Source: Longispora albida DSM 44784
Lineage (GTDB): Bacteria; Actinomycetota; Actinomycetes; Mycobacteriales; Micromonosporaceae
Assembly (NCBI RefSeq): GCF_000379825.1
Contig: NZ_KB903838.1
Location: 125,046-189,045 of the forward strand
DNA length: 64,000 nucleotides
Direction of reading: 5' to 3'
The notes beneath the pieces are model-generated. The model was not told where the DNA came from, did no database searches, and was given only the letters and a program-made list of their open reading frames with translations. Both the position numbers and the translations under genes were made by a program. Positions 17,078 to 25,707 of the stretch are shown one piece after another (position 1 is the stretch's first letter; every line of letters begins with the position of its first letter).

Positions 17078-17545
17078 GTGTTCGCGATCGTCTGCATCAG
17101 CCCTGCCGACCTGGTTCACCCGCGGGGGATCGCCGCTCAGGCCCGGACCCTGGCCGGATTCCTGCGCCGGCACGAGGCGGTGCTGGTGTGCGGGGAACCG
17201 GGGCCGGGGGAGGGCGCTGGCCGGATCCTGCCCGCGACGCGGATGCTGCTGGACCGGCTCCGGGAGGAGCTGCCGGGCCGGAGCCTGGTGGGCCTGCTCG
17301 TCGGCACGCCGCCCGATCCGGGCACCCTCGGTCATCTCAGGGACCTCACCGCCGACGGGGCGACGCCGGTCGCGCTCGCCGAGCCCCACGCGCTGGAGGC
17401 CTGTGCCTACGTGCTGCTGCACGAGCTGGGAGCCGACACCGTGTTCACCGCGACGCCCAGCGCCGGCCTTCAGCTGGCCTGGACGGCCCAGGTGCCTGCC
17501 CAGCCGGGCAGGTCTCACCTCCAGCTCGTCATGCCCGCACGCTGA
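17078..17545 (+). CDS. Hypothetical protein downstream of hybrid kinase
   Basis: The 155-residue protein starts with GTG eight bases after the kinase stop, with GAGTGAGGGA as ribosome binding site. It has alternating beta-alpha segments (FAIVCISPADLV, SLVGLLVGTPPD, DTVFTATPSAG) and no membrane helix. I do not recognise a family. Tight spacing to the kinase suggests a common transcript and perhaps a function in the same signalling route. The shared hairpin at 17555 ends the operon. Confidence 0.7.
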   Translation: MFAIVCISPADLVHPRGIAAQARTLAGFLRRHEAVLVCGEPGPGEGAGRILPATRMLLDRLREELPGRSLVGLLVGTPPDPGTLGHLRDLTADGATPVALAEPHALEACAYVLLHELGADTVFTATPSAGLQLAWTAQVPAQPGRSHLQLVMPAR

Positions 17546-17554
17546 GAGACCCCG

Positions 17555-17605
17555 CGCACGCCACCACCGCACTGTCCACTGCCGGCAGTGCGGTGATGGC
17601 GTGCG
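17555..17605. terminator. Bidirectional 20-bp hairpin terminator
   Basis: Arms 17555-17574 and 17586-17605 are complementary over 20 bases with a single mismatch (C-A in plus-strand RNA, G-U in minus-strand RNA), around an 11-base loop. It lies between the convergent kinase operon and argG and should end both transcripts. The stem is fully paired, allowing one wobble, only in the argG direction. Confidence 0.8.
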
Positions 17606-17613
17606 GAAACCCG

Positions 17614-19097
<1,484 letters not shown>

Positions 19098-19127
19098 AGC
19101 TGGCGAGGACTTCTCGATGACTATGTC

Positions 19128-19157
19128 ATTATATTTCGCTTTTACTGGCCGAGTCAG
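19128..19157 (-). promoter_or_regulatory. Near-consensus sigma-70-type promoter of argG
   Basis: On the minus strand a perfect -10 box TATAAT (19128-19133) is preceded, after 18 bases, by CTGACT (19152-19157), four of six matches to the -35 consensus. Transcription would begin near 19121 and read into argG. The promoter overlaps the 3' end of the redoxin gene. The local sequence is strikingly AT-rich for this genome. Confidence 0.7.
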
Positions 19158-19696
19158 GCCGAGGTCAGAGCCGGAAGATCTTCCATCTGGTACCCGGAGG
19201 CCACCACCCGGCCGTCCTCCACCACGCACAGCGCCGGGAAGCCGTGGACGCCGAAGGCCAGCGCGATCCCCTCGCGGTCGGACTCCTGCACCACCACGTG
19301 GCTGGCGATGGCCGACAGCTGGCCAGCCAGCTCCGTGACCTCGTCGGCCCGGCCGACCGCGACGGCCAGCACCGGCCCGGCGAACGACTTCGCGTACGCC
19401 GCGAACTCCGGCACCCGTTCCTTGCACGGCTGGCAGGTGGGGGAGAAGAACCCGGCCAGGACCGGGCCGGTGAGGCTTCCGGTGGAGATCGGGGTCCCGT
19501 CGGCTGTCACGGCCTCGAACTCGCCGACCTGCTCCCCGGCCGCCAGCATGACCTCGCCTGGCTCCGTCCCCCCGCCGGAGAGCCGGGTCAGGGTCTCGGT
19601 GTGCTCGCGCAGCCGGCGGATCACCCCGAAGGCGAGGAACAGGTTGAGCACGCTGACCAGTCCGACGACGGCGACTGCTGCTGCCAGGTACATCAT
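19154..19696 (-). CDS. Membrane-anchored thioredoxin-like (TlpA/redoxin) protein, locus 1
   Basis: I place the start at one of the tandem ATGs at 19691-19696, behind AAGGAG; about 180 residues. One N-terminal transmembrane helix ends in LNLFLAFGVIRRLREH, followed by an extracytoplasmic thioredoxin fold with active site CQPC in FFSPTCQPCKERV and the cis-proline region VHGFPALCVVEDG. Such MauD/TlpA-like proteins handle disulfides outside the membrane. The transmembrane/juxtamembrane block is nearly repeated in the protein at 35104-35652 (LNLALTLGVIRRLREQ). In both loci a six-cysteine peptide is encoded upstream, which is its likely substrate. Confidence 0.85.
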   Translation of the reverse strand: MMYLAAAVAVVGLVSVLNLFLAFGVIRRLREHTETLTRLSGGGTEPGEVMLAAGEQVGEFEAVTADGTPISTGSLTGPVLAGFFSPTCQPCKERVPEFAAYAKSFAGPVLAVAVGRADEVTELAGQLSAIASHVVVQESDREGIALAFGVHGFPALCVVEDGRVVASGYQMEDLPALTSA

Positions 19697-19726
19697 GGAT
19701 TTTCGCTCCTTGGTGGCTGAGGGGGT

Positions 19727-19752
19727 GGCGGCCACCCCGCTGGATGGCCGCC
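19727..19752 (-). terminator. Stem-loop between Cys-peptide and redoxin genes, locus 1
   Basis: Arms 19727-19737 and 19742-19752 form an 11-bp stem (one G-U pair in the minus-strand RNA) with a four-base loop. It starts directly after the peptide stop codon. A matching hairpin follows the peptide gene of locus 2. Such a partial terminator would let the peptide be made in excess over its processing protein. Confidence 0.65.
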
Positions 19753-19760
19753 GCGGATCA

Positions 19761-19964
19761 CTAGCAGGTGGCGTTGCTACGCAGGCAGGGCCCGTACTCC
19801 GTCCTGCAGCTGGCCAGGAGCTTCCAGGTCTGGAAATATGCGAAGTAGTTCCGGCAGTAGCAGAACTTGACGCCCTGGTCGTACTGGCAGGCGCCAGCCG
19901 CTGTCTTCTTCGGGACGAACGCCGTGAGTACCCGGTCGCTCAGTGCGCCCAGCAGCTTGGTCAT
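19761..19964 (-). CDS. Six-cysteine small peptide, locus 1
   Basis: I start at the ATG at 19962-19964, preceded by a strong GAGGAGG site; the peptide has 67 residues. The leader-like N-terminus MTKLLGALSDRVLTAFVPKK is followed by a compact region with six cysteines (GACQY, FCYC, SCR, PCL, TC at the end) and many aromatic residues. The peptide at 34390-34578 has the same plan: LLG..SDR..L leader and six cysteines. There is no classical signal peptide. The next gene encodes an extracytoplasmic thioredoxin-like protein, which suggests export and disulfide formation. The family and function are unknown to me. Confidence 0.8.
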   Translation of the reverse strand: MTKLLGALSDRVLTAFVPKKTAAGACQYDQGVKFCYCRNYFAYFQTWKLLASCRTEYGPCLRSNATC

Positions 19965-20045
19965 CCGATCCTCCTCAACTGTTTCCGCCCGGAGCCCCGT
20001 AAGCACCGGGATCGATGGAAGCCCACCATGGGCCGCTCGCCGCGC

Positions 20046-20063
20046 GTTAGCGTCTTGTTAGCG
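20046..20063 (+). promoter_or_regulatory. SARP-type direct repeat, 11-bp spacing
   Basis: The heptamer GTTAGCG occurs at 20046-20052 and again at 20057-20063, exactly 11 bp apart. Heptamers at 11-bp spacing are the known binding layout of SARP regulators. The site lies in the 149-base gap shared by the SARP gene at 20114 and the divergent Cys-peptide gene, so it may serve autoregulation, the peptide operon, or both. Confidence 0.6.
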
Positions 20064-20113
20064 GCCCGTGCTGTCCGGAGTGGACGGTTGTGCTGCACAA
20101 TCGATCAATGATC

Positions 20114-22987
20114 ATGTATTCCCTGCTCGGGGCTGTGGAAGTCCGATCAGGTGACAGCCCTATACCTGTCACCGCGGGGCGGCAGCGTGCCGTGCTGGCC
20201 GCGCTGCTGCTCCACCGCAACCGGGTCGTGTCCACCGCCCAGCTCATCGATCTCCTGTGGCCCGGCGCTGCCCCGGCCTCGGCCCGGGTCACCGTGCAGA
20301 ACTACGTGATGCGGCTCCGCAAGACCCTCGCGGCGCACGGGGCGGGCGACCGGCTGCTGACGAGGGCTCCCGGGTACACGATGATCGTGGCGCCGGGGGA
20401 GCTGGACCTGGACGACTTCGGCGGCCTGTCGGCCAGGGCGAGGGCCGCGCTGGACAACGGTGACGCGCCGGCCGCCTCGGCGCTGGCGGCGCAGGCGCTG
20501 GCCCTGTGGCGGGGGCCGGCGCTGGACGGGATCGAGCTGGACCTCGGCGGCGAGGTCGCCCGGCTGGAGGAGTCGAGACTGTCCACACTGGAAATCCGGG
20601 TCACCGCCGACATCGCCCAGGGCCGGTTCGAGGCGGTGATCCCCGAACTGCGGTCGCTGACCGGTGAGCATCCCCTGCACGAAGGGATGTGGCGGCAGCT
20701 CATCACGGCACTGGACGGGGCTGGCCGCCGCGCGGAAGCCCTCGCTGTCTTCCAGGAAGCCCGCCGCGTGCTGGCGGACCAGCTCGGCCTCGAACCGTCG
20801 GCGGCGCTGCGGGCACTCGAAGCCGAGATCCTGGCCGGCCGTCCAGCAGCCCAGCCGCCGGCGCCGGCGATGCTGGTGGTCGCGTCCGGGCCGGCCCAGC
20901 TGCCGCGCGACATCGCCGACTTCACCGGCCGGCACGCCGATGTGGCCTCACTCGCCGGATGGCTGTCGGCGGCAGCGCCCGCCGCGCCGCCGGTTTGCGT
21001 GATCACCGGGCCGGGCGGCGTCGGCAAGAGCACCCTCGCGGTCCACGTGGCCCATGAGGTACGGCACCTGTTCCCGGACGGGCAGCTGTTCGTCGCCATG
21101 CACGACGGCACGCGGCCCGTGCCGCCGGAACTGCTCGCCGGACGGCTGCTGCGGGACCTGGGAGCCAGCAGCGCGAGCCTGCCCGACGACCTGGACGAGC
21201 GGGTCGCCCAGTACCGGAGCCTGCTGACCGGGCGGCGCGTGCTCCTCGTGTTCGACGACGTGCGCGGCGCCGGGCAGCTCGAAGCCGTGCTGCCCGGCGT
21301 GACCAGCTGCGCGACGATCGTCACGAGCCGCCGCCGCCTGGCCGGCCTCGCCGGGTGCCGCAGGCTCGACCTCGACGTGCTCCGGCCGGAGGAGGCCCGC
21401 GAGCTGTTCGGGGCCATCGCCGGGCCCGAGCGGGTGAGCCGGGAGGCCGGCGCGGTCGCGGACATCGTGGAGGGCTGCGGGTACCTGCCGCTGGCGGTGC
21501 GGATCGCGGCGTCGCGGCTCGCGGCCCGGCCGGGCTGGCCGGTGGCCGAGCTGCGCGACCGGCTGGCCGACACCCGGCGTGTCCTCGACGAGCTGCACGT
21601 GGACGAGCTCCAGATCCGGACGACTTTCCAGCTCAGCTACCAGGCGCTGACCCCGGACCATGCCCGCGCGTTCCGCCAGCTCTCCGTGCCGGACACCTCC
21701 GAGATCACGTCGGCGGCCGCGGCGGCACTGCTCGCCCTCCCGGAGCCAGTAGCCGAACGGCTCGCCGAGGGGCTGGTGGACGTGCACCTGCTCGGGTCAC
21801 CGGGGCCGGGCAGATACCGGTACCACGACCTGCTCCGCCTCTTCGCCCGGGACGAGGGGGCCACAGCGGACGGAGCGGCCAGCCGGGACGACGCGCTGGG
21901 CCGGCTGCTGGAGCACTACGCCGTCGTCAGCGAGGCGGCGGTCCGGCTGGTCCGGCCCGGGTACCTGCCGGAGCGGGAGGGCTGCGGCGACCAGCGGTTC
22001 GCAGACGCCGCCGAGGCCAGGGCGTGGCTCACCGCGCAGATCGAGGGCATCGTCACGACCATCGCGCAGGCCGCAGCCGGCCAGCCCCGGCGGGCAGCTG
22101 TCCTGGCGAGGATCCTCGACCACGTCCAGTGGCACCTGCGCTCCACGAGCAGCTGGGAACTGTGGGGCCAGGCCTGCCAGGGCGTCCTCGCCACCGCGAC
22201 CAGGTCGGGCGACCAGCTGGCCGAGCTGACGGCCCGCGAACAGCTCGGCCAGCTCGCGAGCCTGCGCCGGCGGCCAGCCGAGGCGGAGGTCCAGCTCACG
22301 GCGGCCCTGGCCCTCGCGAGGGAACTGGGCGAGAGTAACCGCGCCGGGTACGTCCTCAACCGCCTCGGCCTGCTCGCGTACTACAACGACGAGTTCGACC
22401 AGGCGGCTGGCCTTCACCAGCAGGCACTCGAACTCTTCGAGGCAGCTGGGGACCACAACGGCACGTGCGCGGCACTGACCAACGTGGCGATGGCCCGCAG
22501 CACCCAGGGCCAGTACGACGTCGCGCTGCCGCTGCTCGACCGGGCGCTGCGCATCGCGGAGGAACAGAACAGCGAGGACGCCGTCGCGTTCGCCCTCCAC
22601 CACATCGCACGCTGCCAGGTCGCGCAGGGCGAGTACGAGGCTGCCGTGCGCACCCATCACCGCAACCTCGACGTACTCCGCAAACGCGGTTACCGGGAAG
22701 GTGAGGCGTACACCCTGGCCGAACTGGGCCGGACCCATGCGGCGGCCGGCGAGCTCCACGAGGCCGCCGGGCACTTCGAGTCCGCGATCAGTGCCTTCCG
22801 CGCGGCCGGGGACCCGTACGCGGCCTCCCGGTTCACGCTGGACCTCGGGCACGTCCACCAGCGCCTCGGCCAGGTGGACACGGCCCGTGCACTGTGGACG
22901 GAGGCGCTGGCGGTCAGCGAGACCGGCGACCCGGCGACCTCGGCCAAGCTCCGGAGCGCACTGGAGAGCCTGCCTGCTGGCGGCTAG
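20114..22987 (+). CDS. SARP-family regulator with BTAD, NB-ARC and TPR domains
   Basis: I choose ATG 20114 because it gives the usual SARP opening MYSLLGAVEVRSG; ATG 20108 and GTG 20090 are alternatives. The 957-residue AfsR-like protein has an OmpR-type winged helix (1-95), BTAD (about 95-240, including EVARLEESRLSTLEIRVTAD), an NB-ARC STAND ATPase with P-loop GPGGVGKSTLAV (about 297-308) and C-terminal TPRs (about 650-950). SARPs activate antibiotic clusters. This one flanks the adenylation/isonitrile-like cluster and is its most likely activator. Its stop overlaps the convergent carrier-thioesterase gene. Confidence 0.92.
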   Translation: MYSLLGAVEVRSGDSPIPVTAGRQRAVLAALLLHRNRVVSTAQLIDLLWPGAAPASARVTVQNYVMRLRKTLAAHGAGDRLLTRAPGYTMIVAPGELDLDDFGGLSARARAALDNGDAPAASALAAQALALWRGPALDGIELDLGGEVARLEESRLSTLEIRVTADIAQGRFEAVIPELRSLTGEHPLHEGMWRQLITALDGAGRRAEALAVFQEARRVLADQLGLEPSAALRALEAEILAGRPAAQPPAPAMLVVASGPAQLPRDIADFTGRHADVASLAGWLSAAAPAAPPVCVITGPGGVGKSTLAVHVAHEVRHLFPDGQLFVAMHDGTRPVPPELLAGRLLRDLGASSASLPDDLDERVAQYRSLLTGRRVLLVFDDVRGAGQLEAVLPGVTSCATIVTSRRRLAGLAGCRRLDLDVLRPEEARELFGAIAGPERVSREAGAVADIVEGCGYLPLAVRIAASRLAARPGWPVAELRDRLADTRRVLDELHVDELQIRTTFQLSYQALTPDHARAFRQLSVPDTSEITSAAAAALLALPEPVAERLAEGLVDVHLLGSPGPGRYRYHDLLRLFARDEGATADGAASRDDALGRLLEHYAVVSEAAVRLVRPGYLPEREGCGDQRFADAAEARAWLTAQIEGIVTTIAQAAAGQPRRAAVLARILDHVQWHLRSTSSWELWGQACQGVLATATRSGDQLAELTAREQLGQLASLRRRPAEAEVQLTAALALARELGESNRAGYVLNRLGLLAYYNDEFDQAAGLHQQALELFEAAGDHNGTCAALTNVAMARSTQGQYDVALPLLDRALRIAEEQNSEDAVAFALHHIARCQVAQGEYEAAVRTHHRNLDVLRKRGYREGEAYTLAELGRTHAAAGELHEAAGHFESAISAFRAAGDPYAASRFTLDLGHVHQRLGQVDTARALWTEALAVSETGDPATSAKLRSALESLPAGG

Positions 22988-24042
22988 CCCAGCGCGTCCC
23001 TGAACGCCTGCTCGGTGACCGGGTCGGCCAGGATGCTGACCATCGTGATCTCCGGCGTGATCCGGATGTCGGCCCGGGGCAGGAACCGTCCCCAGTAGTC
23101 CCGGGTCTCCTGGTCGTACTCGGCCGGCACGACCACAGTGACCGGCCCGTCGTAGGTACGCGGCTCGTAGTGGTCCTGGGAGCAGGCGGCCGCCGCCCAC
23201 AGCACCGTGAGGCGGTAGAAGTCGTCCAGCTCGTCGGTCTCCTCGAACCAGACGCGCTCCTTGAGCTCGGCCAGCACGGCCGGCAGGTCGGCGACCGGGT
23301 CGTTGAGCCCGAACCGGGTCTTCAGCACGCCGAGCAGGTACTGGAAGTGCTCGGTGAGCCCCCAGCCCGGGTCGAGCTCCGGCATGCCGCCCGGCAGGTC
23401 GAGCAGGACGAGCGAGGCGACCTCGGCCCCGGCGTCCCGCAGCCGGTGCGCCATCTCCAGCGCGACGACCGCCCCGCCGCACAGCCCGGAGAGGTGGTAC
23501 GGGCCCTCCGGCTGCCGCTCGCGGAGCTGCGCGAGGTACCACCCGGCGGTCTCCGCCACGGACAGGAAGGGCCGGACCGGCGCGCGGTACCCGACGGACT
23601 CGAAGCCGTAGACCGGCCGGCCGCCCCGGACCTTGTCCATGAGCGCTGTGGCCAGCCGGACGTGACCGGTACCGAGTGGCAGCACGAACATCGGCTCACC
23701 CGTCCCGTCCGCGAGGAGCGGGACGAGGTTGGCCGGCGCGGCCGGGTCGTGCGGGCTGAGGCTGGTCCGCCACACGTGCGCGACCATGTCGGGCCTCAGG
23801 CCGGGGGCCGGTACCTGGGACGAGGCCGAGGTGATCGCCTTGGCCAGGGTGGCGATGGTCGGATGGTCGAAGACGTCGATGGCCGCGATGGTCAGGCCGG
23901 CCGCGCGTGCCCGGTCGACGACGTCGACGACGAGCAGCGAGTAGCCGCCGAGGTCGAAGAAGTCGTCGTCGGGGCCCGCCGTCACGCCGAGGATCTCTTC
24001 CCAGATCCCGGCCAGGATCTTCTCGGCAGAAGTGGTGTCCAC
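22984..24042 (-). CDS. Carrier protein-thioesterase didomain (NRPS)
   Basis: The 352-residue protein starts with GTG behind TGAGGAG, which overlaps the adenylation gene stop. Residues 5-72 form a peptidyl carrier domain with phosphopantetheine site S35 in DDFFDLGGYSLL. Residues about 115-352 form an alpha/beta-hydrolase thioesterase in which the nucleophile elbow reads HLSGLCGG: C188 replaces the usual serine. Cysteine thioesterases are known from some NRPSs, for example beta-lactone-forming ones. The expected histidine near the C-terminus is not visible (residues about 330-341 read PEITMVSILADP), so mechanism or activity is uncertain. Confidence 0.85.
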   Translation of the reverse strand: MDTTSAEKILAGIWEEILGVTAGPDDDFFDLGGYSLLVVDVVDRARAAGLTIAAIDVFDHPTIATLAKAITSASSQVPAPGLRPDMVAHVWRTSLSPHDPAAPANLVPLLADGTGEPMFVLPLGTGHVRLATALMDKVRGGRPVYGFESVGYRAPVRPFLSVAETAGWYLAQLRERQPEGPYHLSGLCGGAVVALEMAHRLRDAGAEVASLVLLDLPGGMPELDPGWGLTEHFQYLLGVLKTRFGLNDPVADLPAVLAELKERVWFEETDELDDFYRLTVLWAAAACSQDHYEPRTYDGPVTVVVPAEYDQETRDYWGRFLPRADIRITPEITMVSILADPVTEQAFRDALG

Positions 24043-24051
24043 AGTGTCTCC

Positions 24052-25527
24052 TCAGGTGCTGGAGGCCAGGCCCGGCAGTGCGGCCCGGTCGAGTTTCCCG
24101 GACGGGGTGAGCGGCAGGGCAGGCACCGCCACGTACCGGTGCGGCACCATGTGCCGGGGCAGGAACCGCCCAGCGTGCTCCCGGATGTCCGCCGGGACGG
24201 CAGGTACGGCGCACGCGACGAGGAACTGTGCTCCGGCCGGCGTCGTGACCACTGTGACGGCGGCGTCGCGTACGGCTTCGTGGCTCCGGAGCACCGCTTC
24301 GATCTCGCCCAGCTCGACCCGGAAGCCGCGCAGCTTGACCTGCTGGTCGGCCCGGCCGAGGTATTCGAGGGAGCCGCCGGGCCCGCGCCGCGCCAGGTCG
24401 CCCGACCGGTACCAGCGGCGGCCGTCAGCCGCGACGAAACGCTCGGCGGTCAGCTCCGGACGGCGCAGGTATCCGGCGGCGACCCCGGTACCGGCGATCC
24501 ACATCTCGCCGGGCTCGCCGCCGGCCACCGGCTGGCCGTCCGGGTCGCGCAGGCTGATCGTCAGGTGGGGGAGCGGCTCGCCGATCGGGTTGCCGGTACT
24601 GTCCTCGCCCAGCTCGGCGAACGTCGCGTGCACCGTGATCTCGGTGATGCCGTACATGTTGACGAGCCGGACGCCCGGTACCAGCCTGGCGAAGGCCCGG
24701 GTCACGTCGAGGTCGGCGCTCTCGCCGCCGAACACGACGCACCGGACGGCGAGCGGAGGCCGGCCGGCCTGCTGGTACCCGAGGACGAACGACCGGAACA
24801 CCGACGGCACCTGGCTCAGGATCGTGATCTGCTTCTCCGCGAGGAACGCGGTGAGCGCCTCGCCGCTCAGCGCGGCCGCTTCCGGTACCCAGACGGCCGT
24901 GGCCCCGGTGGCCAGCGCGCCCCACAGTTCCCACACGGAGAAGTCGAAGCTGATCGAGTGGAAGACCGACCACCGATCGCGACCGTCCACATCGAACAGT
25001 GGCAGGGCCGCGTCCAGCATCGCGACGACGTTGCCGTGCGAGACGACGCAGCCCTTCGGCTGGCCGGTGGAGCCGGAGGTGTAGATGACGTACGCCGGAT
25101 CGTCCGGGCCGGACGGCACGCCGGCCCAGCCGGGTGCGGGCTCGTGGCCAGAGGCCGGGACCACCTGGGCGGCTGTGAACCCGCACCCGGCCGCCAGCGC
25201 CGGATCGCCGACCAGCACGCTGAGGCCGGCGTCGGCGGCCATCATCCGCAGCCGTGCGGCCGGGTACGCCGGGTCGAGCGGGACGTACGCCGCGCCGGCC
25301 ATGAGGATGCCGAGGACGCCGATCGCCGCGTCCGCCGTTCGGCCGGTCTGGAGGCCGACGAGGTCGCCGCGCCGGACGCCGAGCGCGGCGAGCCTGGCGG
25401 CCAGCGCGCTCGCTGCCTCGCCGAGCTGCCGGTAACTGAGTGTGCTGTCTCCGGCCTCGATTGCCGGGGCTCCGGGCTGCCGGCGGCTGACGTCCGCGAA
25501 CAGCCCCGTCAGGGAACCGGCGTGCAT
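24052..25527 (-). CDS. Stand-alone NRPS adenylation protein, threonine-type
   Basis: The ATG at 25525-25527 has GAGAGGAAG upstream; the 491-residue protein is a single adenylation domain. Core motifs are present: VIYTSGSTGQPKG (A3), FDFSVWELWG (A4), NMYGITEITVHAT (A5), YRSGDLARRGPGGSLEYLGR (A7/A8) and TPSGKLDRAAL (A10). Reading the pocket against the GrsA scheme gives D-F-W-S-V-G-M-V-H-K, close to the known threonine codes DFWNIGMVHK and DFWNVGMVHK (SyrB1). It should adenylate threonine or a close analogue and load the carrier domain encoded nine bases downstream. No condensation domain is present. Confidence 0.9.
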   Translation of the reverse strand: MHAGSLTGLFADVSRRQPGAPAIEAGDSTLSYRQLGEAASALAARLAALGVRRGDLVGLQTGRTADAAIGVLGILMAGAAYVPLDPAYPAARLRMMAADAGLSVLVGDPALAAGCGFTAAQVVPASGHEPAPGWAGVPSGPDDPAYVIYTSGSTGQPKGCVVSHGNVVAMLDAALPLFDVDGRDRWSVFHSISFDFSVWELWGALATGATAVWVPEAAALSGEALTAFLAEKQITILSQVPSVFRSFVLGYQQAGRPPLAVRCVVFGGESADLDVTRAFARLVPGVRLVNMYGITEITVHATFAELGEDSTGNPIGEPLPHLTISLRDPDGQPVAGGEPGEMWIAGTGVAAGYLRRPELTAERFVAADGRRWYRSGDLARRGPGGSLEYLGRADQQVKLRGFRVELGEIEAVLRSHEAVRDAAVTVVTTPAGAQFLVACAVPAVPADIREHAGRFLPRHMVPHRYVAVPALPLTPSGKLDRAALPGLASST

Positions 25528-25707
25528 GCTCACTTCCTCTCTGGCGTGGAAGTCCTGCGTGGACCTTGCCAAAATAGCTGGTGGAACGCCAAGATCAAGA
25601 AAATGTGCGCAAGATCAAGTCCTGTGTGCACGCTGCGGCCGGCTGTGTACATTCGATCAGCTGCTTGATCATTCTCCGCGGAAAGACGAGTGAGGAGATT
25701 ACTGAGC
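25528..25707. promoter_or_regulatory. Divergent cluster promoter with two repeat families
   Basis: This region separates the adenylation gene from the HAD/isonitrile-like gene. CAAGATCAAG occurs at 25590-25599 and 25610-25619 (20-bp period). CTGTGT occurs at 25622-25627 and 25643-25648 (21-bp period). An inverted CTTGATC lies at 25664-25670. It is AT-rich relative to the genome, and both promoters should lie here. The spacing differs from the 11 or 22 bp normal for SARPs. Confidence 0.55.

Noticed and set aside
22894-25668. A 924-codon plus-strand frame across the adenylation and thioesterase genes
   Set aside because: The minus strand shows unmistakable NRPS motifs, and the plus-strand translation is rich in Arg, Gly and Asp with no fold signature.
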